A stretch of DNA of 64,000 nt from positions 1 to 64,000 of the forward strand of contig JAIYAZ010000103.1 in the NCBI GenBank assembly GCA_027488755.1. The letters run 5' to 3'. Shown piece by piece: positions 44,472-52,704 of the stretch (position 1 is the first letter of the stretch; every line of letters begins with the position of its first letter). The notes under the pieces are model-generated. The model was not told the origin of the DNA. It saw only the letters and a list, made by a program, of their open reading frames with translations, and searched no databases. The DNA comes from Verrucomicrobiaceae bacterium (GTDB lineage Bacteria; Verrucomicrobiota; Verrucomicrobiia; Chthoniobacterales; JAATET01). Made by a program: the position numbers and the translations under genes.

Positions 44472-44474
44472 AGC

Positions 44475-45128
44475 ATGTCCCCCCTCGCCCTCCGCCTTCT
44501 GCTTCTGAGCCTCGCGGCCGGCTGCGTGGATGCCGTTGCCTTCGTGCACGGCGGGGCCTTCCCCGCGAACATGACAGGCAATTCCGTTCTCCTCGCCCTC
44601 GCCATGGCCCGGGGAGACCTCGCCGCCATGCTCCCCTGCGGCGTCGCGCTGCTCGGCTACCTCGTCGGCGCGGCCACCGGCGCGCGGCTCGTTCAAGCTC
44701 CCGGCCACGAGTGGACCCGCCGCGTCGACCTCTCCCTCCTCCTCGCCGGCGCTCTGCTCGTCACCGTCACCGCGCTCATCGCCGCCACCGGGCGCAGTTA
44801 TCTGCCCGGCCTGCTCGTGCTCACCGCCGTGGCCATGGGTCTCCAAAGCGCCGCCGTGCAGCATCTCGCCATCGCCGGCGTTTCCACGGTTTTCGTCACG
44901 GGCACGCTCACGACCGCGATCACCCGACTCGTCAGCGCGCCGCGCGGGCCTTCGCCGGACGCTCCCGCCTGGCTGCCCGCCGCCAGCTGGGGCAGCTACT
45001 TCCTCGGCGCCCTGCTCGGCGGGCTCCAACCCCTCGCCCTCCTGCCGCTTCGCCTGGCCCTGCCCGGCGCCCTCCTTGTGCTCGTGGCCGCGCTCGGCTG
45101 GCGCCGCTCCCCGTCCTCCTCCGCATGA
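44475..45128 (+). CDS. DUF1275 (YoaK-like) membrane protein
   Basis: A 217-residue protein with six or so membrane segments. The N-terminal signature LLSLAAGCVDAVAFVHGGAFPANMTGNSV (split by the membrane segment) is typical of DUF1275/YoaK, with GCVDA and MTGN conserved, then AMGLQSAAVQHL and TGTLTTAITRL. Function is unknown. It is 3 bases after the EamA gene and overlaps the chorismate mutase gene by four bases. Confidence 0.85.
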   Translation: MSPLALRLLLLSLAAGCVDAVAFVHGGAFPANMTGNSVLLALAMARGDLAAMLPCGVALLGYLVGAATGARLVQAPGHEWTRRVDLSLLLAGALLVTVTALIAATGRSYLPGLLVLTAVAMGLQSAAVQHLAIAGVSTVFVTGTLTTAITRLVSAPRGPSPDAPAWLPAASWGSYFLGALLGGLQPLALLPLRLALPGALLVLVAALGWRRSPSSSA

Positions 45129-45667
45129 AAATCGCCACCGTCCCTTCGCTCCTCCTGGTCGCCCTGTTCCCGCTCATCGGCTGCGCCCACCGCCCGCCCG
45201 CCCCGCCGTCGCCGGAAGCGGCGGCCCTCACCGCGGCCATCGGCCACCGGCTGGCTTATGCGCCGGAGGTCGCGTGGATCAAATACCTCGACGGTCTTCC
45301 CGTGCGCGACCCCGCACGGGAGCAGGCCGTGCTCGCCGCCGTGAGTCAACAGGCCCCCGCGCACGGCCTCGCGCCGGAACGCGTGCAAGTCGTCTTCGCC
45401 GCCCAGATCGCCGCCTCCTGCGCCGAGCAATCCCTCCGGCAGCACCTCTGGCGCCGCGGCGCCCCGCTGCCCACCTACGCGCCGCGCTCCCTCGCCGGCG
45501 GCGTGCGAGCCGACATCGACCAAGCCAACTCCCGCCTCCTCACGGCCCTCGCCCGCTTCGACCCCGCGCCGCCCGCGCGAACCTTCACCGCCCCCGCCCG
45601 CCGCACGCTTCACGCGCAGGGATTCAGCCCGGCCGCCGTCGACGCCGCCCTCGCGCCCTGGCGTTAA
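45125..45667 (+). CDS. Exported chorismate mutase (AroQ gamma class), predicted lipoprotein
   Basis: Chorismate mutase rearranges chorismate to prephenate in phenylalanine and tyrosine synthesis; the gamma class is secreted. The 180-residue protein has a lipobox FPLIGC (Cys20), then a Pro-rich spacer, and an all-helical core: IGHRLAYAPEVAWIKYLDGL with the catalytic Lys, VRDPAREQAVLAAV, and the QIAASCAEQ helix, all hallmarks of the gamma class. Gamma-class mutases are usually soluble periplasmic proteins; membrane tethering is a variation. The start overlaps the DUF1275 stop as ATGA. Confidence 0.85.
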   Translation: MKIATVPSLLLVALFPLIGCAHRPPAPPSPEAAALTAAIGHRLAYAPEVAWIKYLDGLPVRDPAREQAVLAAVSQQAPAHGLAPERVQVVFAAQIAASCAEQSLRQHLWRRGAPLPTYAPRSLAGGVRADIDQANSRLLTALARFDPAPPARTFTAPARRTLHAQGFSPAAVDAALAPWR

Positions 45668-45729
45668 TTTGGCGCGTCCCCGCTCCGTCGTTGCGTCCGC
45701 CCGTCCCGTGGGCGACAACTCTCAGTCGC

Positions 45730-46116
45730 ATGAAACGCCTCTCCGCCCTCCTCGCGCTGCTGGCGCTCGCCTGCTCCGGTTGCAGCTCGCTCGAAATGCC
45801 CGGCACCGCCCGCACCTTTTCGAATCAACCTGGCGGCCCACCCTTCTTCCGCGTTGCCTCCGGCCTCGGCGGACCGGTGATGGCCGTGCGCAAACCCGAT
45901 GGCGGCTGGACCCCCGCCCGCCGGCTCAAGCCTCTCGGGCCGAATGACCCGCCGCTCAGCACCACCCCGGGGCTCATCGCCATGGTGGAAAACGCCCACC
46001 GCCTCGACGACTACGTTTTCCTTGAGTTCAAGCCCGACGCCAAAGTCAACGGCCAGCCCCTGCCCTCCCGCTACTTCCTCCAGCCCGGCGGCTTCGCCTA
46101 CCTCGTCAAACCCTAG
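45730..46116 (+). CDS. Small lipoprotein of unknown function
   Basis: A 128-residue protein with a lipobox LACSGC (Cys18), so it is predicted to be membrane-tethered outside the cytoplasm. The mature part is Pro/Gly-rich with several beta-like stretches (GPVMAVRKPDGGWTPARRLK, DDYVFLEFKPDAKVNG). No family recognised. It lies 62 bases downstream of the chorismate mutase gene and overlaps the convergent gene by 11 bases. Confidence 0.55.
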   Translation: MKRLSALLALLALACSGCSSLEMPGTARTFSNQPGGPPFFRVASGLGGPVMAVRKPDGGWTPARRLKPLGPNDPPLSTTPGLIAMVENAHRLDDYVFLEFKPDAKVNGQPLPSRYFLQPGGFAYLVKP

Positions 46117-46528
46117 GCGGGGCCGACTCCGCCAGCAGCCACGCCACCGCCCGCTCGCGCTCGGCAAAAATCTGGTGAGCCACATGCCGCAGCGTGGATT
46201 CTCCCACGACGTGCGAAAGCGTCTGCCCCGTCGGCATCGGCGCGAAATACGCGATCCGGGTCACCATCACGCCAAGATCTTCGCTCAGATCGTGCACCAT
46301 GTAATCCCGCGGAGGTCCATATTGGTGCGCCCGAGTTACCAGCACCCGCACCTCCGTCCACCCCTGCTCCCGCAGCCACGCGGCGATGGCCCGGCATTCC
46401 TCCCAGCTCAGCGAACGATGCTCCGCCACGACCACCTCAAGATACCCCTCCGGCTGCAGGGTCGCCTCCACGTTCTCGGTCGCGTAACGCATCGCCCCCA
46501 CGCTTTTCTCCGCCCCCGCCTCCGTCAA
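46106..46528 (-). CDS. Unknown protein, possibly SpoIIAA-like
   Basis: A 140-residue soluble protein with alternating strands and helices: ATLQPEGYLEVVVAEHRSLS, EVRVLVTRAHQYG, GVMVTRIAYFAPM, and a final helical HQIFAERERAVAWLLAES. The pattern resembles the STAS/SpoIIAA-like fold, but the assignment is weak. It overlaps the upstream VOC gene stop/start by four bases (ATGA) and so is coexpressed with it. Confidence 0.5.
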   Translation of the reverse strand: MTEAGAEKSVGAMRYATENVEATLQPEGYLEVVVAEHRSLSWEECRAIAAWLREQGWTEVRVLVTRAHQYGPPRDYMVHDLSEDLGVMVTRIAYFAPMPTGQTLSHVVGESTLRHVAHQIFAERERAVAWLLAESAPPRV

Positions 46529-46938
46529 GCTTCGTTCGCGCCCGCGTCCGCCGGCTCCTCGTAGAGCTCGATCGGCAGGCCATCCGGATCGGCGAAAAAC
46601 GTAAACCGCCGCCCCGTTACCGGATCGATCCGCACCGGCTCAACCGCCACCCCGTCGCGCTCCAGATCCGCGACGTCCGCGTCGAGATTCGCCACCCGCA
46701 GCGCCAGATGCCGCAAACCGCACGCCTCCGGCCGCGTGGGCCGCGGCGGCGGGCCCGGAAACGAAAACAATTCCACCTGCGCCCCACCCGGCAGCGCCAG
46801 ATCCAGCTTCCAGGAATCCCGCTCCGCGCGAAACGTCTCCGCCACCACCGGCAAGCCCAGTACCTCCGTGTAGAAACGCCGCGCCCGCGGATAATCCGCC
46901 GTGATGATCGCCACGTGATGCAGCCCTGTGATGGTCAT
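46525..46938 (-). CDS. VOC-superfamily (glyoxalase/YaeR-like) protein
   Basis: A 137-residue single-domain VOC protein with two beta-alpha-beta-beta-beta modules. The start TGLHHVAIITADYPRARRFY carries the first metal-ligand His, AQVELFSFP the Glu, ACGLRHLALRVANLD the second His, and FFADPDGLPIELYE the final Glu, so the metal site is intact. YaeR and GloA2-type proteins look like this, but the substrate is unknown. The ATG at 46938 was chosen because the longer frame reads into non-family sequence. Confidence 0.88.
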   Translation of the reverse strand: MTITGLHHVAIITADYPRARRFYTEVLGLPVVAETFRAERDSWKLDLALPGGAQVELFSFPGPPPRPTRPEACGLRHLALRVANLDADVADLERDGVAVEPVRIDPVTGRRFTFFADPDGLPIELYEEPADAGANEA

Positions 46939-47074
46939 GTTTCTTGGGGAGGACCGGCCGGTTATCTCCGCCGGAAAGCCACCCCATAACGCGTTCCCGC
47001 GACCTTGGCGAGCGCCGGGCCTCCCTCGCGGAGAAAATCGCCGCGGCCCGCCATTCTGTGCTAACGTTCCGAAC

Positions 47075-47365
47075 ATGGACGCCCCCGAAGTCCGCCACGC
47101 CCCCGAGGCCCGCCGTTTTGAAATCGGCCTGCCCGGCGGCGAGCCCGCCGTGCTCGAATACGAACTCCGCGACGGCGCCATTGTCTTCACCCACACTTTC
47201 GTCCCCGCGACCCAACGCGGCCACGGATACGCCGCCCGCCTCGTTGCCGCCGGCGTCAGCCACGCCCGCGCCCACGGCCTCCGCATCGTCCCCGCCTGCC
47301 ACTACGTCGCCGCCTGGCTCGGCCGGGAAGTGGAACCTCCGCGTGCGCCGACGCCTCCGGGCTGA
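47075..47365 (+). CDS. Small GNAT-type acetyltransferase-like protein
   Basis: A 96-residue protein of the YidJ/YjdJ/NATD1-like GNAT subfamily. It has EYELRDGAIVFTHTFVP, the acetyl-CoA-binding QRGHGYAARLVAAGVSHAR (in place of Q/RxxGxG/A) and LRIVPACHYVAAWL. Such proteins are short stand-alone acetyltransferases; the target is unknown. It is divergent from the VOC gene and convergent with the 47378 lipoprotein gene. Confidence 0.85.
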   Translation: MDAPEVRHAPEARRFEIGLPGGEPAVLEYELRDGAIVFTHTFVPATQRGHGYAARLVAAGVSHARAHGLRIVPACHYVAAWLGREVEPPRAPTPPG

Positions 47366-47377
47366 CCTCGCGGCGCC

Positions 47378-47806
47378 TCACCCGCCGGGCCGATGCACCT
47401 GCGGGGCCACCACGGCCTCGATCGCCGCGCGCGCGTTGGCAGTCTCCATGCGCCGCGCCGCGATAAAGCCATTCCCCCCCGTCACGATGTAATCCATCGC
47501 ATCCGCATCCCGCTCACGGATGATCGCATACTGCGGGTCGTAGAACGAATCGTGCAGCAGGCTCTGGAAGCCGATGCGCGAGGGCGAAAGCGTCACCCAA
47601 TTCCCCCAAATCTCGCGCTTGCGAAAGTCCACGCCATGGAACGTCCCGTCGGACCGGAAATCAAAAATCGTCCCATCCTCCGCCAGCCACGCCCCCACCA
47701 GCGGATGCGTCCGGGCGTTCGTCGCGGAAGGGCCGCACCCGGCCAGCAACCCGATCATCACCGCCAGCAGGCTGAACACCCCCAGCCGAATCCGCGTCGG
47801 GTTCAT
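47378..47806 (-). CDS. Small lipoprotein of unknown function
   Basis: A 142-residue protein with a lipobox GLLAGC (Cys24). The mature part (LVGAWLAEDGTIFDFRSDGT, WGNWVTLSPSRIGFQSLLHD) reads like a lipocalin-type 'GxW..DG...F..DGTF' barrel, as in many small lipoproteins. It overlaps the TMEM175 gene by four bases at its start and is convergent with the GNAT gene. Confidence 0.6.
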   Translation of the reverse strand: MNPTRIRLGVFSLLAVMIGLLAGCGPSATNARTHPLVGAWLAEDGTIFDFRSDGTFHGVDFRKREIWGNWVTLSPSRIGFQSLLHDSFYDPQYAIIRERDADAMDYIVTGGNGFIAARRMETANARAAIEAVVAPQVHRPGG

Positions 47807-48399
47807 CGGGCCGCCTCATCCTCCCGCGCAGCCATCGCCTGCTCGATCCGACGGTCGGGGAGCAGCCACATCAGCGCGGGCAGAATGTAAAACACCGCCG
47901 CGAGCCAGCCGGCGAAAAATGCGGCGGCGATCCCGGCTGCGTAAAGCAACGGCGAGAGGCGGCCCTTCAAATCCCGCCCCACCGCGCCGCGCAGCGGGGA
48001 CGAATCCCCCTGGTCTGCAATGATCGTGCGCTGAAGAATCCAGTAGGCCATCGCCGCCATCAGCAACACGCCGCCGTAGAGGGCCATCGGCCACGCTTGA
48101 AAATGGTTCTCCCCCATCCAACCGGTGACAAAGGGCAGCAGCGAAAGCCAGAACAGCAGGTGGAGATTGGCCCACAGGATCGCTCCGCTGATCCGTCCGG
48201 TGATCTGGAACAGGTGGTGGTGATTGTTCCAGTAAATCCCCACGTAAACGAAGCTCAGGATGTAACTCAGAAGCACCGGGAGCAACGGCCGCAGGCTGGC
48301 CGGATCGGCGCCGTGCGGCACCTTCATTTCCAGCACCATGATCGTGATGATGATCGCAATCACCCCGTCGCTGAAGGCCTCGAGTCGGTTGGTTTTCAT
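47803..48399 (-). CDS. TMEM175-family potassium channel-like protein
   Basis: A 198-residue protein with six membrane segments. The start NRLEAFSDGVIAIIITIMVLE carries the RxxxFSDG signature of the TMEM175 (DUF1211) family, whose members are potassium channels. Also visible is WNNHHHLFQITGRISGAILW in the second half of the first repeat. It is divergent from mdcA, 156 bases away, and coupled to the downstream lipoprotein gene by four bases. Confidence 0.85.
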   Translation of the reverse strand: MKTNRLEAFSDGVIAIIITIMVLEMKVPHGADPASLRPLLPVLLSYILSFVYVGIYWNNHHHLFQITGRISGAILWANLHLLFWLSLLPFVTGWMGENHFQAWPMALYGGVLLMAAMAYWILQRTIIADQGDSSPLRGAVGRDLKGRLSPLLYAAGIAAAFFAGWLAAVFYILPALMWLLPDRRIEQAMAAREDEAAR

Positions 48400-48466
48400 T
48401 CGCCGACGGAAATATCTACGGATCCTCCGAAATCGTGTCGAGCGGGCATGGCGTGCGAATCATAAT

Positions 48467-48480
48467 GGTTTCCGGAAACC
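48467..48480. promoter_or_regulatory. Perfect 14-bp palindrome, candidate operator
   Basis: ggtttccggaaacc is a perfect inverted repeat, immediately downstream of a CATAAT (48461-48466) that could serve as a -10 box for mdcA, and 76 bases before the mdcA start. A similar half-site, gggaaaccc, follows. Good candidate for a LysR- or GntR-type regulator site, though no regulator gene is adjacent. Confidence 0.45.
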
Positions 48481-48555
48481 TCCGGGAAACCCGGGCGACC
48501 GTCCGCGCCGAGTTAGGTCTTTACCCGACTTCGGGAAATCCTTATCAAGCGCCGC

Positions 48556-50199
48556 ATGACGAGTTCTCCCCGGGACACCCGCCGCCGCAACAAGGCCGCC
48601 CGGTTGTCGCGCGCCGCCGCCCTCGTTGCCGGCAAACTGGTTCCGCACGAAAAAACCGCCGACCTCCTGCGCGCGGTGATCGAACCCGGCGACATCCTCT
48701 GCCTCGAGGGCGACAACCAGAAACAGGCCGACTTCCTCGCCGAGCAACTCGCCTCGCTCGATTCCCTGCGCGACCTGCACCTCGTGATGTCCTGCATCAC
48801 GCTGCCATCGCACCTCGAGCTGTTCAAAAAAGGCGTCGTGCGCCAGGTCGACTTTTGCTACGCGGGGCCGCAGGGCAATGCGGTCGCCGACCTGCTCGCC
48901 GCGGGCCAGTTCCCCATCGGCGCGATTCACACCTACAACGAACTCTACGCCCGTTACTACATCGACCTCACCCCGCGCGTCGCCCTCATCGCCGCCGCGA
49001 AGGCCGACCGGGCCGGCAACCTCTTCCTCGCTGCGAATACCGAGGAAACCCCCGCCATCGTGGAGCCCACCGCGTTTTACGACGGCGTCGTCATCGCGCA
49101 GGTGAACGAAATCGTCGACGAACTCCCCCGCATCGACATCCCGACCGACCAGGTGGACTTCGTCATCGAAGCCCCCTACCCGATGCACCTCACCGCGCTC
49201 TTCACGCGCGACCCGGCCGCCATCACCGACGTGCAGATTCTCATGGCCATGATGGCCATCCGCGGCATTTACGAGGAATACGAGGTCGAGTCCCTCAACC
49301 ACGGCGTCGGCTTCAACACCTCCGCCATCGAACTCCTCCTGCCGACCTACGGCGAAGAACTCGGCCTCAAAGGCAAGATCTGCAAATACTGGATGGTCAA
49401 TCCCCTGCCGACGATGATTCCCGCCATCGAGGCCGGCTGGGTGGAGACGGTCTTTTCCGTCGGCGGCGAGGTCGGCATGGAACGCTACACTGCGGCCCGG
49501 CCCGACATTTATTTCACCGGCCGCGACGGCAGCTTCCACTCGAACCGCCCCATGGGCCAGCTCGCCGGCCACTACGCGATCGACATGTTCATCGGCGCGA
49601 GCCTGCAGGTCGACATCCACGGCAATTCCTCCACGGTCTCCAAGGGCCGCATCACCGGCTTCGGTGGCGCGCCCAACATGGGCTGCCAGCCCACCGGCCG
49701 CCGCCACCCCTCGAAGGCCTGGCTCAAGGCCGGCCGCGAGGCGAACCCCGGCCCCGGCTCCCTGCCCGGCCGCAAGCTCGTCGTGCAGATGGTCGAGACG
49801 TTCCAAAGCGGACGCGTCCCGACCTTCGTGGAATCCCTCGACGCGCAGGACCCCGCCATCAAGGCCGCCATGCAGGGCGTCGCCCCCGTCATGATCTACG
49901 GCGACGACGTCACCCACCTCGTCACCGAGGAAGGCATCGCCAATCTCGGCGCCTGCCGCTCCCCCGAGGAACGCACCGCCGCCATCCGCGCCGTTGCCGG
50001 CTACACGCCCGTGGGCCTTAAGCGCTCGCTCGCCGACACCGCCGCCCTGCGCGCCCGCGGCATCGTGCGCCTGCCCGAGGATCTCGGCGTTTCCCCCGCC
50101 CGGGCAAACCGCAGCCTGCTTGCCGCCCAGGAGATCAAGGACCTCGTTCGCATCTCCGGCGGCCTCTACGACCCGCCGGCGAAATTCGTCGACTGGTAG
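48556..50199 (+). CDS. mdcA: Malonate decarboxylase subunit alpha
   Basis: MdcA exchanges acetyl for malonyl on the acyl carrier protein of malonate decarboxylase (acetyl-ACP:malonate ACP transferase), releasing acetate. The 547-residue length matches the family. The CoA-transferase-like fold is seen in VIEPGDILCLEGDNQKQADF, FCYAGPQGNAVADLL, EAPYPMHLTALFTRDPAAIT and GRITGFGGAPNMGCQPTGRR, the last typical of MdcA. It is the first gene of a compact operon; mdcC follows after 21 bases. Confidence 0.97.
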   Translation: MTSSPRDTRRRNKAARLSRAAALVAGKLVPHEKTADLLRAVIEPGDILCLEGDNQKQADFLAEQLASLDSLRDLHLVMSCITLPSHLELFKKGVVRQVDFCYAGPQGNAVADLLAAGQFPIGAIHTYNELYARYYIDLTPRVALIAAAKADRAGNLFLAANTEETPAIVEPTAFYDGVVIAQVNEIVDELPRIDIPTDQVDFVIEAPYPMHLTALFTRDPAAITDVQILMAMMAIRGIYEEYEVESLNHGVGFNTSAIELLLPTYGEELGLKGKICKYWMVNPLPTMIPAIEAGWVETVFSVGGEVGMERYTAARPDIYFTGRDGSFHSNRPMGQLAGHYAIDMFIGASLQVDIHGNSSTVSKGRITGFGGAPNMGCQPTGRRHPSKAWLKAGREANPGPGSLPGRKLVVQMVETFQSGRVPTFVESLDAQDPAIKAAMQGVAPVMIYGDDVTHLVTEEGIANLGACRSPEERTAAIRAVAGYTPVGLKRSLADTAALRARGIVRLPEDLGVSPARANRSLLAAQEIKDLVRISGGLYDPPAKFVDW

Positions 50200-50220
50200 C
50201 CGCTGACACCACTCCCGCAC

Positions 50221-50544
50221 ATGGAGACCTTCCAACATTCCTTCCCTTCCCGGCCCCTCGCCTGGCCCGCCGACCGCTCCTGGGCGCTCGCCGGCGTCGT
50301 CGGCTCGGGCAACCTCGAAGTCCTCATCGAGCCGAACCCGGCCGCGCCCGACGCGGTCGCCTACGACCTCCAGACCTCCATCCCCGGCTACGCCGATTCG
50401 TGGAAGGCCGCGCTCGCCGACTTCGCCGCCCACTACGCCGTCGGCGGCACCCGCATCACCCTCCACGACCAGGGCGCTGCCCCCGTCGTCATCACCATGC
50501 GCCTCCGCCAGGCGCTCGACCTCCTCACCCCCGCCCAGCCATGA
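50221..50544 (+). CDS. mdcC: Malonate decarboxylase acyl carrier protein (subunit delta)
   Basis: MdcC carries the 2'-(5''-phosphoribosyl)-3'-dephospho-CoA prosthetic group on which malonate is decarboxylated. The 107-residue protein has the family's attachment segment GVVGSGNLEVLIE, with Ser29 as the modified residue, and the C-terminal ALDLL helix. The start overlaps nothing; it ends four bases into mdcD. Confidence 0.95.
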   Translation: METFQHSFPSRPLAWPADRSWALAGVVGSGNLEVLIEPNPAAPDAVAYDLQTSIPGYADSWKAALADFAAHYAVGGTRITLHDQGAAPVVITMRLRQALDLLTPAQP

Positions 50545-51419
50545 GCCGCGTTCCCTACCACGAACTCAAGGCCCGAGAACGCCTCGCCGCCATCGTCGAT
50601 CCCGGTTCCTTCGCGGAAATCCTGCCGCCGCCCGCCCGGGTGATGAGCCCTTACCTCCCCAAGCTCGGCATTCCCGTTGCCTTTGACGACGGCCTCGCCA
50701 TCGGCCGCGCGACCATCGACGGCAAACCCATTTACCTCGCCGCGCAGACCGGCCAATTCGTCGGCGGTTCCGTCGGTGAAGTCCATTCCGCCAAACTCGT
50801 AGGCCTGCTCAAAGCCGCCGCCCGCGACCGCCTGCCCTGCGTGCTCCTCATCGAAAGCGGCGGCGTGCGCCTGCACGAAGGCTCCTCCGGTGAGATCGGC
50901 ATCGCCGAGGCCATCCGCGCCGTCTTCGCCTGCCGCGCCGCCGGTGCTCCCGTAATCGCCGTCATCGGCTCCGACATCGGCGCCTACGGCGGCATGGGCA
51001 TCCTTTCTGCCTGCTGCGACTTCCGCGTGATGACCGAGCACGGGCGCCTCGGCATTTCCGGCCCCATCGTCATCGAAAAATGGATGGGCAAGGCCGCCTA
51101 TGATTCCGCCGACCGCGCCCTCGTCTGGAAAACCAGCGGCGGCAAAACCCGCTACCTTCTCGGCGACGCCAACGCCCTCGTGAACGACGACACCGCCGCC
51201 GTCCGCGCCGGCATCGCCCGCCTCCTCGGCCCGGCTTCCCCCGTGACCCTCGCTGCCATCGAGGCCCGCCAGGCGGAACTCGCCGCGCGACTCGAGCAAT
51301 TCGCCGCCGTGACCTCCCCCGAAGCCATCTGGCAGGCCCGCGGCGTCACCGATCCCGCCGCCGCCACGCTCGACGACGCCGAAACCTTCGTTGCCAGCCT
51401 CGCCCCCGCCGCGCCATGA
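50541..51419 (+). CDS. mdcD: Malonate decarboxylase subunit beta
   Basis: MdcD is one half of the carboxy-lyase that decarboxylates malonyl-ACP to acetyl-ACP. The 292-residue crotonase-like protein has IPVAFDDGLAIGRATIDGKP, VLLIESGGVRLHEGSSGEIG, AYGGMGILSACCDFRVM and the long SFAEILPPPARVM start. It overlaps mdcC by four bases and mdcE by four bases, so the complex is made in step. Confidence 0.95.
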   Translation: MSRVPYHELKARERLAAIVDPGSFAEILPPPARVMSPYLPKLGIPVAFDDGLAIGRATIDGKPIYLAAQTGQFVGGSVGEVHSAKLVGLLKAAARDRLPCVLLIESGGVRLHEGSSGEIGIAEAIRAVFACRAAGAPVIAVIGSDIGAYGGMGILSACCDFRVMTEHGRLGISGPIVIEKWMGKAAYDSADRALVWKTSGGKTRYLLGDANALVNDDTAAVRAGIARLLGPASPVTLAAIEARQAELAARLEQFAAVTSPEAIWQARGVTDPAAATLDDAETFVASLAPAAP

Positions 51420-52132
51420 CCACCGCCGAACTCCTCCCCCTCCTCTTCGGCGAATCCGCCGCCGGCATCACCGTCACGGATCAAATCCTCACCGGTTACG
51501 CGACCGTCGCTGGCCAGGACGTCGCCGTCCTCGGCACCGCGGACGGCACCTACATCAACAACGCCGCCGCGCTCCGCCTCTCCGCCCACGTCATCGAGGT
51601 CGTCAAGACCCGCCCCGGCCTGCCCATCGTGATGCTCGTCGACAGCGCCGGCCAGGAGCCGAACCGCACCGCCGAAATGCTCGGCCTCGCCGGCTACTTC
51701 GGTCACCTCCTCGCCAGCCTCGAACTCGCCCGCAACCAGAGCCACCGCCTCCTCACCCTCGCCACCGGAAAAGCCATCGGCGGCGCCTTCATCTGCTACG
51801 GCATGTTTGCCGACGCGATCTACGCGCTCGACTCCGCCTCCGTCGGCCTCATGCCCGTCGAGGCCATGGCCGCCGTCACGAAAATCCCCGTCGCCACCCT
51901 CGAGGAGCTTTCCAAGACCCTGCCCGCCCTCGAGTTCGGTGCCGAGCCCTTCGCCCTGCTTGGCGGCGTGAAGGAAGTCTGGCCAACCGACGCCAGCCTT
52001 CCCGCAAAACTCGCCGCCGCCCTCGCCAGCGCCACCACGGAGGACGACCGCGCCCGCCTCGGCAAGGAACGCGGCGGCCGCACGCTCGCCTTCGACGTCC
52101 AGCAACGCGTGCTGGCGGACTCGGCCCGGTGA
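51416..52132 (+). CDS. mdcE: Malonate decarboxylase subunit gamma
   Basis: MdcE is the second carboxy-lyase subunit, paired with MdcD. The 238-residue crotonase-like protein has QDVAVLGTADGTYINNAAAL, LPIVMLVDSAGQEPNRTAEM and LATGKAIGGAFICYGMFAD. It is shorter than some MdcE proteins (about 270), mainly at the C-terminus. It overlaps mdcD and mdcG by four bases each. Confidence 0.93.
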   Translation: MTTAELLPLLFGESAAGITVTDQILTGYATVAGQDVAVLGTADGTYINNAAALRLSAHVIEVVKTRPGLPIVMLVDSAGQEPNRTAEMLGLAGYFGHLLASLELARNQSHRLLTLATGKAIGGAFICYGMFADAIYALDSASVGLMPVEAMAAVTKIPVATLEELSKTLPALEFGAEPFALLGGVKEVWPTDASLPAKLAAALASATTEDDRARLGKERGGRTLAFDVQQRVLADSAR

Positions 52133-52704
52133 TCCGGCGGCATTCCCTCGTCTGGCTCAAGCGAACGCCCGCTGCCGACGCGGCCGCCGCCTGGTTTGCC
52201 GCCGGCCATCCCTTCATCGTCGCCCGCACCCGCCCCGGGGAGGAACTCTCCCTCGGTTACTGTCGGCCGCCCTCCGGCCCCGGGCATCCCCCCAGCCGCC
52301 ACGCCCTTGCGGCCGCGCTCGGTGATCTCCGCACCACGGAACGCCCTCCTCTCCTCGGCGATGTCACCTCCGCCCTCGGGCTGCCCGCCCTCCCGCCGGT
52401 TTCCGCGGAGATCCGCCTCATCGGCAGCCGGCTCTGGCAGGTGCTTACCGGCGAACCCTACGGTCGCCCGGGCTCCGATCTCGACCTCGTCGTGGATCTT
52501 CCGAACGGCTCCGCCTCCGACTCCGCCGTCGCTGAGCTCACCCGACTGCAAACGCTCCTCGTCCCGCGCCTCGACGCCGAACTCTCCTTCCCCGGACACG
52601 GCGAAGTCCACTGGCAGGAATGGCGCTCCGGCGTGCCCCGCGTGCTCGTGAAATCCCTCCAGGGCGTCGCCCTGCGGGACCGCGCCGAACTTCTCGCGCC
52701 ATGA
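52129..52704 (+). CDS. mdcG: Malonate decarboxylase holo-ACP synthase
   Basis: MdcG attaches the triphosphoribosyl-dephospho-CoA group to Ser29 of MdcC by a nucleotidyltransferase-type reaction. The 191-residue protein has the nucleotidyltransferase signature: GSRLWQ (Gly99-Ser100) followed by SDLDLVVDL with the metal aspartates at about 117 and 119. The start is GTG at 52129, overlapping the mdcE stop (GTGA). It overlaps mdcB by four bases. Confidence 0.92.
   Translation: MIRRHSLVWLKRTPAADAAAAWFAAGHPFIVARTRPGEELSLGYCRPPSGPGHPPSRHALAAALGDLRTTERPPLLGDVTSALGLPALPPVSAEIRLIGSRLWQVLTGEPYGRPGSDLDLVVDLPNGSASDSAVAELTRLQTLLVPRLDAELSFPGHGEVHWQEWRSGVPRVLVKSLQGVALRDRAELLAP

Noticed and set aside
49664-50466. 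Minus-strand frames across the mdc operon
   Set aside because: All mdc genes are clear on the plus strand with four-base overlaps; the minus-strand frames have no family features.
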